NCBI RefSeq assembly: GCF_023283945.1
Contig: NZ_JAKIKW010000001.1
Coordinates: forward strand, 112,807-176,806
From: Shewanella gelidimarina
GTDB taxonomy: Bacteria > Pseudomonadota > Gammaproteobacteria > Enterobacterales > Shewanellaceae
DNA: 64,000 nucleotides
Direction of reading: 5' to 3'
Part shown: piece by piece, positions 55,802 through 64,000 of the stretch
Numbering within the stretch: position 1 is the first letter of the stretch
Layout: each line of letters opens with the position of its first letter
The notes under the pieces: generated by a model
Told to the model about the DNA's origin: nothing
The model's input: only the letters and a program-made list of their open reading frames with translations
Database searches by the model: none
Made by a program: the position numbers and the translations under genes

Positions 55802-56485
55802 ATGCATTTTAAACCTAGAAAACAGCATGTGTTTAATACTGCCAACGTCTTGGGCAAAGATTATATTGTCGGTGATATTCATGGGCAAATTAAACGACTC
55901 TATGAGCAATTGTTTACACTGGGGTTTAACTTTCAGATTGACCGCCTTTTTTGCACTGGGGATCTCATCAGTAAAGGTACAGAAAGTATTGAATGCTTAA
56001 ATTTATTAACTAAGAAGTGGTTTTTTTCAGTAATGGGGAACCATGAACAGCTGTTTTTATTGGGCTTTCAGTCCTCTGACTATTGGGATGTATTACAGCA
56101 AAAAGGGGGCGAGTGGTTGTCACAACACTTAGACCGATTTGATGTGTTAATACGTTGGAAAACCTTGATTGATATCGCCATGCCATTGACCCGGACTATT
56201 AGTGTCAATGGAAAAAGCATTGGTATTAGCCATGCATCAGCCACACCTGACTGGCAAACGCTACAAAGGGGTGAGTTGTCCGATGAAGATATTTGGCAAG
56301 TGTTATGGAGTCGACCTTTACATAATAATGAATCATGTAAAGGTATCGATATGATCGACTATGTGGTGCACGGACATAGCCCTGTTAATCGTATTACTCA
56401 GTTCGATAATCGCTATTGGATTGATACGTTTGCATTAAAACAAGAGCTGACCATTATAAACCTAAATGATTTTAATATGGATTAA
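55802..56485 (+). CDS. PPP-family serine/threonine phosphatase
   Basis: I start at ATG 55802 (AAGG upstream), 227 residues; the longer frame from 55715 overlaps the previous gene. The metallophosphatase signature is complete: GDIHGQ, GDLISKG (in place of the usual GDxVDRG), GNHE and later VHGHSP. It lies directly before an ECF sigma factor and a Ser/Thr kinase. The natural reading is that it reverses the kinase's action on the sigma factor or another protein. Confidence 0.85.
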   Translation: MHFKPRKQHVFNTANVLGKDYIVGDIHGQIKRLYEQLFTLGFNFQIDRLFCTGDLISKGTESIECLNLLTKKWFFSVMGNHEQLFLLGFQSSDYWDVLQQKGGEWLSQHLDRFDVLIRWKTLIDIAMPLTRTISVNGKSIGISHASATPDWQTLQRGELSDEDIWQVLWSRPLHNNESCKGIDMIDYVVHGHSPVNRITQFDNRYWIDTFALKQELTIINLNDFNMD

Positions 56486-56567
56486 CTTAATTAACTGTAA
56501 TAACTAGTAATTGACGCATAAATAGATGACTATCGGTTGTCTATAAATGGCGAATAGAGGGATTTAC

Positions 56568-57155
56568 GTGTCAATTAGAGAGTTAAATAATGCCACTGAA
56601 TTATTGGTGGGTTGGCAAAATAGGGATAAAGATCAAAGTGAGGAATTTCTCACTTATGCCTATCAAGATATTCGCGCGATAGTTGGAAAGTACCTCTCAC
56701 AGCATCGCCCAAATGAAACTATCCTGCATGGTGCTTCGATTACTGAGTTAGCGAGTGAGTCTGTGGTGAAATTACACCGCTGGCGTAACGATGAGCTGCC
56801 TTTTGAAAACCGACAAGACTTTTTTGACTATGTACGCGTGTCAGTATGGCATTTACTGTTTGGTAAGCCTCACCAGTCGTTAATTAACAAGCAAAAAGCT
56901 AAATATGAGTTTTTGAATTCGCAATTATCCGATTCGGATGTGTTGTTGCCTAATTGGACTGAAAATCTCGCATTGGCATCCGTATTAGAGCAGTTACAAC
57001 AAACTTATCCAAGACAAGCTGAAGTGTTTGAACTGAAAAATTTTGCCATAGTGTCGCATCAACAAATTGCCGATATTTTAGGGTTGTCTCCTAGAACCGT
57101 CGATAGTGATTTAAAATTTGCCACAGTATGGCTGAGAGCTAAATTAAGCGAATGA
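56568..57155 (+). CDS. ECF sigma factor, EcfP-like (kinase-linked group)
   Basis: This sigma-70 family ECF protein has 195 residues from the GTG at 56568, which has GAGG upstream. Region 2 includes EEFLTYAYQDIRAIVGKYL and ASITELASESVVKLHRW. Region 4 is FAIVSHQQIADILGLSPRTVDSDLKFATVWLRAKL. The acidic DAED-like residues that normally open region 2.2 are replaced by ASES. In the Vibrio EcfP/PknT pair, as I recall, this loss is compensated by phosphorylation of a Thr by the adjacent kinase. T59 or S63 are the candidate acceptors here. It overlaps the kinase gene by 4 bp. Confidence 0.85.
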   Translation: MSIRELNNATELLVGWQNRDKDQSEEFLTYAYQDIRAIVGKYLSQHRPNETILHGASITELASESVVKLHRWRNDELPFENRQDFFDYVRVSVWHLLFGKPHQSLINKQKAKYEFLNSQLSDSDVLLPNWTENLALASVLEQLQQTYPRQAEVFELKNFAIVSHQQIADILGLSPRTVDSDLKFATVWLRAKLSE

Positions 57156-58276
57156 TAGATATTGTTTCCCTGTACAGTGAATTGGCGAGTTTAAGTAAAA
57201 TAGAGCAAGAAAAGCGGTTGTTACCGTTAAAGAAGGCCTATCCTGCCGCGGCCATTGAGCTTGAAAAAATGCTCTTGGTGGACGACATTCCGCTATCGAG
57301 TAGCCAATTATTATCTCAGCAAATTTCTAATCAAAATCCGATGGATCAAAATACCTTTATTGGTCAGCAGGTGATGGGGTTTACGATTACCCGACTAGTG
57401 TCAGAATCAGGCGGTATGGGCTTGGTGTTTCAAGGTGAACAACGCTTAGTGAGCCATGACTGCGAGAGTGAGAGAGTACATAAGGCTGCGGTCAAAATTC
57501 TACGTACCAATAAGCTTAACTCAGGCCAGCAAAGGGCGATATTTTTTAATGAAGCGTCTATTTTGATCGCGTTAGACCACCCTAATGTGTGCAGTATTTA
57601 TGGGGTGTCTGAGGTACAAGGTCATGCCTGCATTGTGATGGATTACATTGATGGTCTAGGATTAGATAGCTGGATAGCCAATAATAACGTTAGCCAAAGT
57701 GAGAGGCTAAATGTGTTTGATCAATTGATGCGAGCTGTCAGTTATCTTCATTATGAACAGCTTTTCCACGGTGATATAAAACCACAGAATATCATTATTA
57801 ATGAGCAAGGCCACTTGGTGTTAATCGACTTGGGTCTGGCCAGTAAATATCAAGCGAGCGCTAGTGACAAAAGCCAGGATAGCATCCAGGCTTTTACGCG
57901 GTATTGGAGTGCGCCAGAGCAAGTTTCAGGTCAAAAATGTACCGCGCAATCAGATGTTTTTTCATTGGGGGTCATATTACATTATTTGCTGACGGATAAA
58001 GTGGCGACAAAAATGGATGTGGATAAACTTAATAATACCGAGCTTAATGCGATTATAAAAAAAGCCTTATCAATTAGGCCTGAGCATCGTTACCCAAATG
58101 CAGAAGCACTTCAGAAAAGTATCCGCTATTACCAGCAAGGTTTACCGGTTCAAGAGTTTTCACAAAGCGGCCCTTATCTGTTCCAAAAGCTATTAAAGCG
58201 TAAGCCCTTTACCTCACTTGCTTGTGTGTTGTTGGTTTACTCCGTTGCGACCAGTTTGTGGATTGTATTTAACTAA
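57152..58276 (+). CDS. Ser/Thr protein kinase, PknT-like, membrane-anchored
   Basis: This 374-residue Hanks-type kinase has a Gly loop SESGGMGLVF, a catalytic Lys in KAAVKIL, HGDIKPQNI (Gly replaces the Arg of HRD), a metal motif DLG instead of DFG, and APEQ. A single C-terminal membrane helix (ACVLLVYSVATSLWIVF) replaces the large extracellular sensor seen in PASTA-type kinases. The HGD form is common in bacterial kinases without activation-loop phosphorylation. It should activate the overlapping sigma factor. The TAA stop is exactly at the edge of a MITE-like insertion. Confidence 0.88.
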   Translation: MIDIVSLYSELASLSKIEQEKRLLPLKKAYPAAAIELEKMLLVDDIPLSSSQLLSQQISNQNPMDQNTFIGQQVMGFTITRLVSESGGMGLVFQGEQRLVSHDCESERVHKAAVKILRTNKLNSGQQRAIFFNEASILIALDHPNVCSIYGVSEVQGHACIVMDYIDGLGLDSWIANNNVSQSERLNVFDQLMRAVSYLHYEQLFHGDIKPQNIIINEQGHLVLIDLGLASKYQASASDKSQDSIQAFTRYWSAPEQVSGQKCTAQSDVFSLGVILHYLLTDKVATKMDVDKLNNTELNAIIKKALSIRPEHRYPNAEALQKSIRYYQQGLPVQEFSQSGPYLFQKLLKRKPFTSLACVLLVYSVATSLWIVFN

Positions 58277-58563
58277 GGGGTGTTGATCTTTCGAGCTTAG
58301 TTTTTGTTCGATTCTTTACCGTAAGGAATAATGATTTTAGTACAAGGCTTGAGCGATGATTTAGCAACCTAAGCGAAAAGCGCGTAACGCATTCTAATCA
58401 TAAAAGACTAAAAGCATTGAAACGAACCCTAAGGGCCGCGCTTCTTGGCTATTTTTACTGTGTTGTAGGCTATTTGTGGAGAATAACTAAACGACATAGC
58501 CTCCGCCTTGTCAAAATAGCCAATAAACTGCAGCAAAAAAAACCGTGAAAGATCAACAGCCCC
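58277..58563. mobile_element. MITE-like element (287 bp) abutting the kinase stop codon
   Basis: The ends are inverted repeats GGGGTGTTGATCTTTC (58277-58292) and GAAAGATCAACAGCCCC (58547-58563), matching except for one inserted base. TAA flanks both sides (58274-58276 and 58564-58566) as a 3-bp target duplication. No transposase ORF is inside. TNA-type duplications suggest mobilisation by an IS5-group transposase, which is inference. Confidence 0.78.
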
Positions 58564-58678
58564 TAACATTTATTGATTAAGACAAATACGCATCGCTAGC
58601 TCATTCGTATTTTAAACTCTTTCCAGTTCACCTATATAGCAATACAGATCGAACCACAGATCTAGTTTGGCATTAAAC

Positions 58679-59632
58679 CTAGGTGCAATAGAGGCTTTTT
58701 ATGGTGTCTCTGAGCCACCTGATTTTGGGATTATGTCCGTTGCGTTTGTGCCACAGCATGGTGAAGGGGGTGAGTAGTTTGTCGAGATACTCCTTATCTA
58801 AAGGGATCGGCAGGCTGACTAAATCAAAACGCATATGCTGAACATATTGTTGGCAATACTTAGGCGCCGTTGTGAACATATTATGCCCGGGTTGAGCCGC
58901 CATAAAGAGAGACTGTTCAAAGCTATTCATGGTCAGGGCGACATTGCGAGTTAACCCTATCTCCATTAGCACTTCGTCGAGCGCCCAGGTCTCACTTTTT
59001 TCCCAAACAATATTAATATGAGCGTATTTGAGAAACGTATCTATGTTCCACTCTTCTTGCAGTGCGGGATGATCTTTATGCAAGTACACCATGGGTAGGT
59101 CGGTAAATAACACTTCAAAGTCAATAAAGTAGGGCAGTAAATCCAGCAGTTCTTTGGATCGTGGGTGGCTCTCTCTACCCGAAAAACCGATGTCAGCGTC
59201 ACCGCAAATAATCGACTCTAGCGAATCATAATCCCAAGTTTGCACCTTCACTTTTGCATCAGGATACTTTTGGTAGATTGACTGTGATAGCTGATTAAAC
59301 ATGATCAGCAGTAAAGGTGATTCCATCACTAGATTAAAATGCACCCCATTGGGTACTTCATCTCCGCGTTTTTCTAGGATCTGGCTGCCCATTTGCAGCC
59401 ACTCAGCGAGATCTTCCTCGATACTTTGCGCTAGAGGGGTTGGCCTCAAGCCTTGAGGTGTTTTAACAAATAACGGATCGTCAAACCAATCTCTAAGCTT
59501 TTTAAGCGCTTTACTTACCGTAGAGGGGGTCACATTTAGCTTCTTAGCGGTTTTAGACACATTTTGTTCTTTGAGTAAAATTTGTAGCGTGAACAACAAA
59601 TTAAGATCAAGCCGTGCTAACGATTTTTTCAT
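58679..59632 (-). CDS. yidZ: LysR-family regulator YidZ
   Basis: This protein has 317 residues from ATG 59632; a GTG nine bases upstream is also possible. Sequence resembles E. coli YidZ throughout: [61 protein letters not shown] and [16 protein letters not shown]. Its gene overlaps the end of mdtL, keeping the mdtL-yidZ pairing of E. coli. YidZ has been linked to anaerobic nitric oxide responses; its target here is unknown. Confidence 0.88.
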   Translation of the reverse strand: MKKSLARLDLNLLFTLQILLKEQNVSKTAKKLNVTPSTVSKALKKLRDWFDDPLFVKTPQGLRPTPLAQSIEEDLAEWLQMGSQILEKRGDEVPNGVHFNLVMESPLLLIMFNQLSQSIYQKYPDAKVKVQTWDYDSLESIICGDADIGFSGRESHPRSKELLDLLPYFIDFEVLFTDLPMVYLHKDHPALQEEWNIDTFLKYAHINIVWEKSETWALDEVLMEIGLTRNVALTMNSFEQSLFMAAQPGHNMFTTAPKYCQQYVQHMRFDLVSLPIPLDKEYLDKLLTPFTMLWHKRNGHNPKIRWLRDTIKSLYCT

Positions 59633-60821
59633 TTGAACCACTGTGAAGGGGAGAACCCAATAATAGTATTAGAGTGAGGCTAATAAGGCTACCTAGCAGC
59701 AATATTATCAGCAACATATTTAATGGGCTCACACCAAGTAGCCCCATAATCCATATGTATAAGCCTGAACTGCATACTTGGGCGATACCGAGCAAAGAAC
59801 TCGCCACACCTGCCCGCTGGGAGAATGGGCTGAGTGCTTGGTTCATTGCAACACCAAAACCAATGGCGAATCCACTGCATGTCAGCCCGAATCCAACAAG
59901 GTACAAGCTGTCATTGTCGACACCGAAATAGGAGGCACCTAGAACGAGCGCCGCTGTCATTAATACGCATTGTGAGATCAGCATTAGCGTGCTTTGTTTC
60001 AGCCAAGATAATGCCAATGGCGCTAAGAATGATGAGGTCATGCTCACCAAGGCGGTTAACGCCATCACCGATGAGTATTCGCCACGATCAAAGCCCATCG
60101 TTCCCATGATCAGCATGGGTGAAACATTGACGTAAGTCAGAATGGTCGTCACGCCCATGGCGGTGATGATTAATCGGCTGATGAAGTAGCGTTCGAGAAA
60201 CATCTCAGGCTGGGTGGTATTCGCTATATTGAGGTTTTTGTTACTGTCAGTTTGCTGCTCAGCGCTTTGATCGGGTTTAGTTTCTTTTAGAACAAATATA
60301 GACAAGGTACACACCAATATTCCGATGCCAGTCATCGTTGTAAACAGACTCTGCCATGGGAATTTGAGCATGATTAAGTGACCAATCACCGGCGCAATAA
60401 CTGGAATGATACAAGTGATGCCGTTCAGCATCGACAGCACCTTTGCGCGACGTTGGTCGTCTAAAGTGTCACGTAAAATAGCAAATGCCACGACATAACA
60501 AGAGCCAGCACCAATTCCTTGTGCAAATCTTGCGATTAAGAATGTTTGAGTGCTGTCAGCAGAACCGCAAAGTGCAGAGGCAATGATAAAGATCGCCGCT
60601 CCGACAATGGCGACGGGCTTACGTCCGACGGCATCGGCAAAGCGCCCGGCAAATAGCATCGTGGCCGCCATGCCTGCAAGGTAGATTGAAAAAGCGAGGT
60701 GCAATTGAGATTCACTGGCACCGAGATCTTGTGCGATTTGGGGTAAGCCCACAAGGTAGAGATCGATTGCGGTGGGATAGAGGAGCACAAGCGCAAAACT
60801 GCAAAGAAGATATCGAAACAT
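59607..60821 (-). CDS. mdtL: MFS multidrug transporter MdtL
   Basis: This is a 12-helix DHA1 drug:H+ antiporter of about 404 residues. I start at ATG 60821 (GAGG upstream). N-terminal [40 protein letters not shown] and [20 protein letters not shown] match E. coli MdtL closely, and yidZ follows as it does there. Exports chloramphenicol-like compounds in E. coli; substrate here not shown. Confidence 0.88.
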   Translation of the reverse strand: MFRYLLCSFALVLLYPTAIDLYLVGLPQIAQDLGASESQLHLAFSIYLAGMAATMLFAGRFADAVGRKPVAIVGAAIFIIASALCGSADSTQTFLIARFAQGIGAGSCYVVAFAILRDTLDDQRRAKVLSMLNGITCIIPVIAPVIGHLIMLKFPWQSLFTTMTGIGILVCTLSIFVLKETKPDQSAEQQTDSNKNLNIANTTQPEMFLERYFISRLIITAMGVTTILTYVNVSPMLIMGTMGFDRGEYSSVMALTALVSMTSSFLAPLALSWLKQSTLMLISQCVLMTAALVLGASYFGVDNDSLYLVGFGLTCSGFAIGFGVAMNQALSPFSQRAGVASSLLGIAQVCSSGLYIWIMGLLGVSPLNMLLIILLLGSLISLTLILLLGSPLHSGSNEKIVSTA

Positions 60822-61112
60822 AAGTACCTCGTATAATTGATTGCCGGATAATAGGCCCCCAATTATCAATATACGAGTTGCTGTTATGACAACAGGTATT
60901 TCTAATTACGACATACGGTTGATCAATAAGGTATTTTATTTGTGGTGATTTTTAAGTGGCTTGTAGTCACTGCGCTAACAATGTTAAATTCTACCCCGCT
61001 AATTACTTCGTATAATCCCAATGATATGGTTTGGGAGTTTCTACCAAGAGCCTTAAATTCTTGATTATGAGGTCTGTGACTTTTATTTCTTATTCAAAAA
61101 AGGTAGAGACCT

Positions 61113-62108
61113 ATGAATTATTTAAACTTGCCCAAAATCGATCTACATTGTCACCTAGATGGTAGCGTTCGCCCGCAAAGTGTTATTGATATTGCGCAGC
61201 AGCAAAACGTGCCATTACCCAGCCATGATCTTACTGACATTCAATCATTAATGGTCGCCCCCGATACCTGCCAAAATCTTGATGAATACCTGACTCGATT
61301 TGAATTACCACTGTCTGTGATGCAAACCGCCGCTGGTATTGAACGGATATCTTTTGAAGTGTTTGAAGATGCCGCAAAAGAAAATGTGAAGTATCTTGAG
61401 GTGCGTTTTGCGCCACTATTACATCTTCAAAGTGGCTTGACGCTAGAACAGGTGATTAGCAGCGCGGTTAAAGGGATGAAAAGAGCGGAGTCTCAATACG
61501 ACATCAAAGGTAATTTCATTCTGTCGATTATCCGTAATATGCCTAAAGATAGGGTTAATGAGGTCATTGATGCGGGCGCCAACTTTATCAATGACGGCGT
61601 AGTCGCTTTCGATCTTGCGGGCAGTGAGTTGCCTGGATTCTGCCAAGGTTTTGTACCTCATGCAGAATATGCGGTTAAGAAAGGCTATCGAGTAACGATT
61701 CATGCGGGTGAGCAAGGAGTGGGTCAAAATGTCTACGACGCCATCTCGCTGCTGGGCGCTGAACGTATTGGGCATGGCATTGATATTAAGACTCATAAAG
61801 AAGCATATGACTTAACAAAAAGCACATCGGTTGCCTTAGAAAGCTGCCCGACGAGCAATGTTCAAACTAAAGCGGTCGACAGCTTGAGCCAGCATCCCTT
61901 TAGCGAATTTCATAAAGATGGCGTGTTGATCACTATCAATACGGATAACCGAACGGTATCAAATACCACCATGACGGATGAAGTGCGTAAAGTGATGCAA
62001 GAGTTTAAGCTTAGCCGTAAAGAGTATTTTGAAATCTATAAAGTCAGTGTTGAGCATTCGTTTGCTTCAGAGTCGGTAAAACGTCAGCTATTAACATTGG
62101 TAGAGTAA
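61113..62108 (+). CDS. add: Adenosine deaminase
   Basis: This 331-residue zinc enzyme converts adenosine to inosine. Metal and catalytic residues are present: [13 protein letters not shown] near the N-terminus, HAGEQG (about 197-202), IGHGID, and the late ITINTDNRT, where E. coli-type Add usually has NTDDP-like sequence. AAGGTAGAG precedes the start. The TAA stop is the target of a MITE-like insertion. Confidence 0.92.
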   Translation: MNYLNLPKIDLHCHLDGSVRPQSVIDIAQQQNVPLPSHDLTDIQSLMVAPDTCQNLDEYLTRFELPLSVMQTAAGIERISFEVFEDAAKENVKYLEVRFAPLLHLQSGLTLEQVISSAVKGMKRAESQYDIKGNFILSIIRNMPKDRVNEVIDAGANFINDGVVAFDLAGSELPGFCQGFVPHAEYAVKKGYRVTIHAGEQGVGQNVYDAISLLGAERIGHGIDIKTHKEAYDLTKSTSVALESCPTSNVQTKAVDSLSQHPFSEFHKDGVLITINTDNRTVSNTTMTDEVRKVMQEFKLSRKEYFEIYKVSVEHSFASESVKRQLLTLVE

Positions 62109-62387
62109 TACCAGTTGCATTAAAAGTTTGACCATTCAGCGGGAATTCAAAGCCCTGTAGGCAAGATGGGGGGTTCAAACTAATAGTTATTCGATATTAA
62201 AGCCCGCAACGAAGCTTAAAGGGCTTTGCCATTTGATTTAAACGTCAGCCGCACTACGTGAGCGACTCAGACTTTCCACTTCTGCTTTGCACTGGCTTAA
62301 AAGGGAATAACCATTTCTTCACCAATGCGCCTTGAATTGAAAAATCTGAGGCGCTCTGAATTGGTCAAATACTTAATGCAATTGGTA
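62109..62387. mobile_element. MITE-like element (279 bp) abutting the add stop codon
   Basis: The left end begins TACCAGTTGCATTAAAAG, followed by TTTGACC; the right end is its imperfect complement, GGTCAAATACTTAATGC followed by AATTGGTA. TAA flanks it on both sides (62106-62108 and 62388-62390). No transposase ORF. The TIR differs from that of the element at 58277, so these are two families with the same target preference. Confidence 0.8.
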
Positions 62388-62616
62388 TAATTCGGCACTT
62401 GAGTTTACTAGCTTGGACGCTAGTGTATTTTTAGACATCATAGCGTTCAGCTAACAACGGCTCAGAGCAGATGCTCTGGGTCGCGTTCAACCCTTTCTTT
62501 ATCGCCGCCATCCACGACTCTCAATAGGTACGCTAATATAATAGATGAGTGTATCTGCAAATGAGTTTCTTGCTCAATTAAGATAATATCCAGCTTTTAA
62601 CCGAGAGAAACAATAG
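62388..62616. other. Spacer upstream of the VOC gene
   Basis: This 229-bp region holds a small CAGAGCAGATGCTCTG dyad near 62465 and AT-rich promoter-like sequence near 62535. No gene. Confidence 0.35.
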
Positions 62617-63030
62617 ATGAGTAAACCGATTCAACAGCATATAGGCAGCGTGGCTTTAGTGGTCGAAAACTATGACGATGCCATTGCGTTTTACACTCAG
62701 AAACTACAGTTTGAACTGATTGAAGACATTGATTTAGGTGGTGGTAAGCGCTGGGTATTGATCTCACCGCCCAACTCTACAGGAACCAACCTACTGTTAG
62801 CTCAAGCGAGTAATGAAGAGCAACAGCGATCTGTTGGTTATCAAACGGGCGGGCGAGTATTTCTATTCCTGCACACTAATGACTTTTGGCGTGACTATGA
62901 GTTGATGAAAACCAATGGGGTGGAGTTTACCGAAGCACCAAGGTCTGAAGAATATGGCATGGTGGTGGTATTTAAAGATCTCTATGGTACCAAGTGGGAC
63001 TTACTACAGTTAAACAAAGCCACGTCTTAG
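62617..63030 (+). CDS. VOC-superfamily (glyoxalase-like) protein
   Basis: This 137-residue protein has two beta-alpha-beta-beta-beta modules. First module: HIGSVALVVENYDDAIAFYTQKLQF; second: FLFLHTNDFWRDYELMKTNGVEF ending VVFKDLYGTKWDLLQL. His and Glu positions are compatible with a metal site. Reaction unknown: glyoxalase, dioxygenase and resistance proteins share this fold. GAGAGAAACA precedes the start. Confidence 0.85.
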   Translation: MSKPIQQHIGSVALVVENYDDAIAFYTQKLQFELIEDIDLGGGKRWVLISPPNSTGTNLLLAQASNEEQQRSVGYQTGGRVFLFLHTNDFWRDYELMKTNGVEFTEAPRSEEYGMVVVFKDLYGTKWDLLQLNKATS

Positions 63031-63365
63031 CCAGTGTTAACGCTGAATGAACTTGATGCCAGAGGTTAACATTCAAGGCCGTTAATACTGTTCTAAAGAG
63101 GACTGTGGGGCAACCGTTACTGGAAGAGTTGATGACGTCTGATTGTGCAGTTGAGCTTGAAGATCGCAGGATAAAGGTAAGGTTAGTGGGCTTATCTAAT
63201 AATATCTTTATTTCGTATGGAATTTTGCTCAATTGATATGTTAGTTCAACTAACATATCGTCGGCGATGGTTTGACAAAATGACAGTTCTTTAATGGCTT
63301 TATAGTATAAATATACTGATAAATTAAGAGCCTATGCAGATGATCGCAGTAGTAGCGCAAAGCCG
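63031..63365. other. Spacer between VOC and GNAT genes
   Basis: This spacer of 335 bp between convergent genes shows no supportable gene or strong terminator. Confidence 0.35.
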
Positions 63366-63902
63366 TTAGGTTTTATCGTCGCAGCTTAGTGACTTCAGCT
63401 GGATTACATAACTGTCGATGGTGTACCCACCCTCTTGATACTGTTTTACAAACTGCATTCCCAGCTTTTTTAGCACCTGGATAGAGCCGCTATTTTCTGG
63501 CATCACTTCGCCATAAATCGTATCCAAATCCATATGGGCACGAGCATAGGTGAGACACGCTTGGTTTGACTCAGTGGCAAAGCCTTGGCCCCAATAGTCG
63601 GGGTGAAAACGGTAACCAATATCAACAGCATTAATACGCGTTTCATTCTTAAAACCACAAAAGCCGATCACCTGCCCGGTCTCTTTTAGCACCACCGCCC
63701 AACGAGCAAAGCCAAATTCAGCATACTCTTTAAGCCAGATATTCTCGATGATGTTTGTCGCATCTTCTATGCTTTCGCACAGCCCCGCATCGCCAGTGTA
63801 GCGGTTGACGGCTTCTGGAGAGTTAAAGTCATAAACGGCTTGGGCATCGCCGCGATTAAATTCTCGAATGATTAAACGCTCTGTTTCAGTGATGACTTTC
63901 AT
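63366..63902 (-). CDS. GNAT-family N-acetyltransferase (RimJ/RimL type)
   Basis: This 178-residue acetyltransferase starts VITETERLIIREFNRGDAQAVYDF, typical of RimJ/RimL-like GNATs, with acetyl-CoA region GYRFHPDYWGQGFATESNQACLTYA and VMPENSGSIQVLKKLGM. Substrate unknown. The ATG lies near the end of the window, and the gene is complete. Confidence 0.88.
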   Translation of the reverse strand: MKVITETERLIIREFNRGDAQAVYDFNSPEAVNRYTGDAGLCESIEDATNIIENIWLKEYAEFGFARWAVVLKETGQVIGFCGFKNETRINAVDIGYRFHPDYWGQGFATESNQACLTYARAHMDLDTIYGEVMPENSGSIQVLKKLGMQFVKQYQEGGYTIDSYVIQLKSLSCDDKT

Positions 63903-64000
63903 ATTTTTTACATCCTCTATTCTGTATTGGTTTTTACTTTACATAGAGATTGAAATGCAAAACAGATACAGTTAAAGCCAATAAAACCCAATACAGATGG

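Noticed and set aside
59607..60821. PunC purine exporter (because add is adjacent)
   Set aside because: Sequence along the first 170 residues and the yidZ partner match MdtL better.

Overview
The window reads as a Shewanella chromosome (gammaproteobacterium) carrying an integrated genomic island. The host assignment rests on gene content: gor, prlC, rlmJ and rsmJ lie in one neighbourhood, and there is a complete urocanate-respiration locus (urdA with apbE and regulators), an mdtL-yidZ pair next to add, and an EcfP/PknT-type sigma factor and kinase cluster. The species is not determined.

Island (1 to about 20,990; its left end lies outside the window). The right end carries four tightly coupled genes on the minus strand: an active tyrosine recombinase, a recombinase-fold protein without obvious catalytic residues, a second active tyrosine recombinase and a small coiled-coil protein. 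Their order and sizes match the intA-tfp-intB-srap core of strand-biased circularizing integrative elements (SEs). The cargo is mostly anti-phage defence: a TrlF-like PHP/ATPase, a Gabija pair (gajA, gajB) and a Septu pair (ptuA, ptuB). A less familiar module follows: a small XRE regulator, a winged-helix/coiled-coil protein and a superfamily 2 helicase. The helicase frame stops at TTT TGA C and continues in the +1 frame for 196 codons, which looks like programmed frameshifting. A second, broken copy of the helicase 3' end lies nearby and stops at the same place. Several small unknown genes, palindromes and micro-ORFs fill the rest. The island abuts the intrinsic terminator of gor, so gor is intact.

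Chromosome, 21 to 36 kb. This stretch holds gor, a secreted protein, a TorF-like porin, prlC, and then a minus-strand urocanate respiration locus: a LuxR-type regulator, a response regulator and histidine kinase, an outer-membrane protein, urdA, apbE and a 32-residue membrane peptide. Three related 17-bp boxes suggest response-regulator sites. A thioesterase, a GST and a 3-methyladenine glycosylase follow.

Chromosome, 36 to 54 kb. This stretch holds an RND efflux pair, an AbgT transporter, a striking tandem array of about 200-bp units (43.05-43.96 kb), a LemA/DUF3137/lytic transglycosylase operon, a MATE exporter with a divergent LysR gene, a frameshifted M28 peptidase, rlmJ, rsmJ and a dicarboxylate/amino-acid symporter. 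Each complete array unit has an intrinsic terminator on the minus strand and a conserved 30-35 codon ORF.

Chromosome, 54 to 64 kb. A lipoprotein, a membrane protein, a PPP phosphatase, an ECF sigma factor and a Ser/Thr kinase form a phosphorylation-controlled sigma cluster. They are followed by yidZ, mdtL, add, a VOC protein and a GNAT acetyltransferase. Two unrelated MITE-like elements sit exactly at the TAA stop codons of the kinase and of add, each flanked by a TAA duplication.
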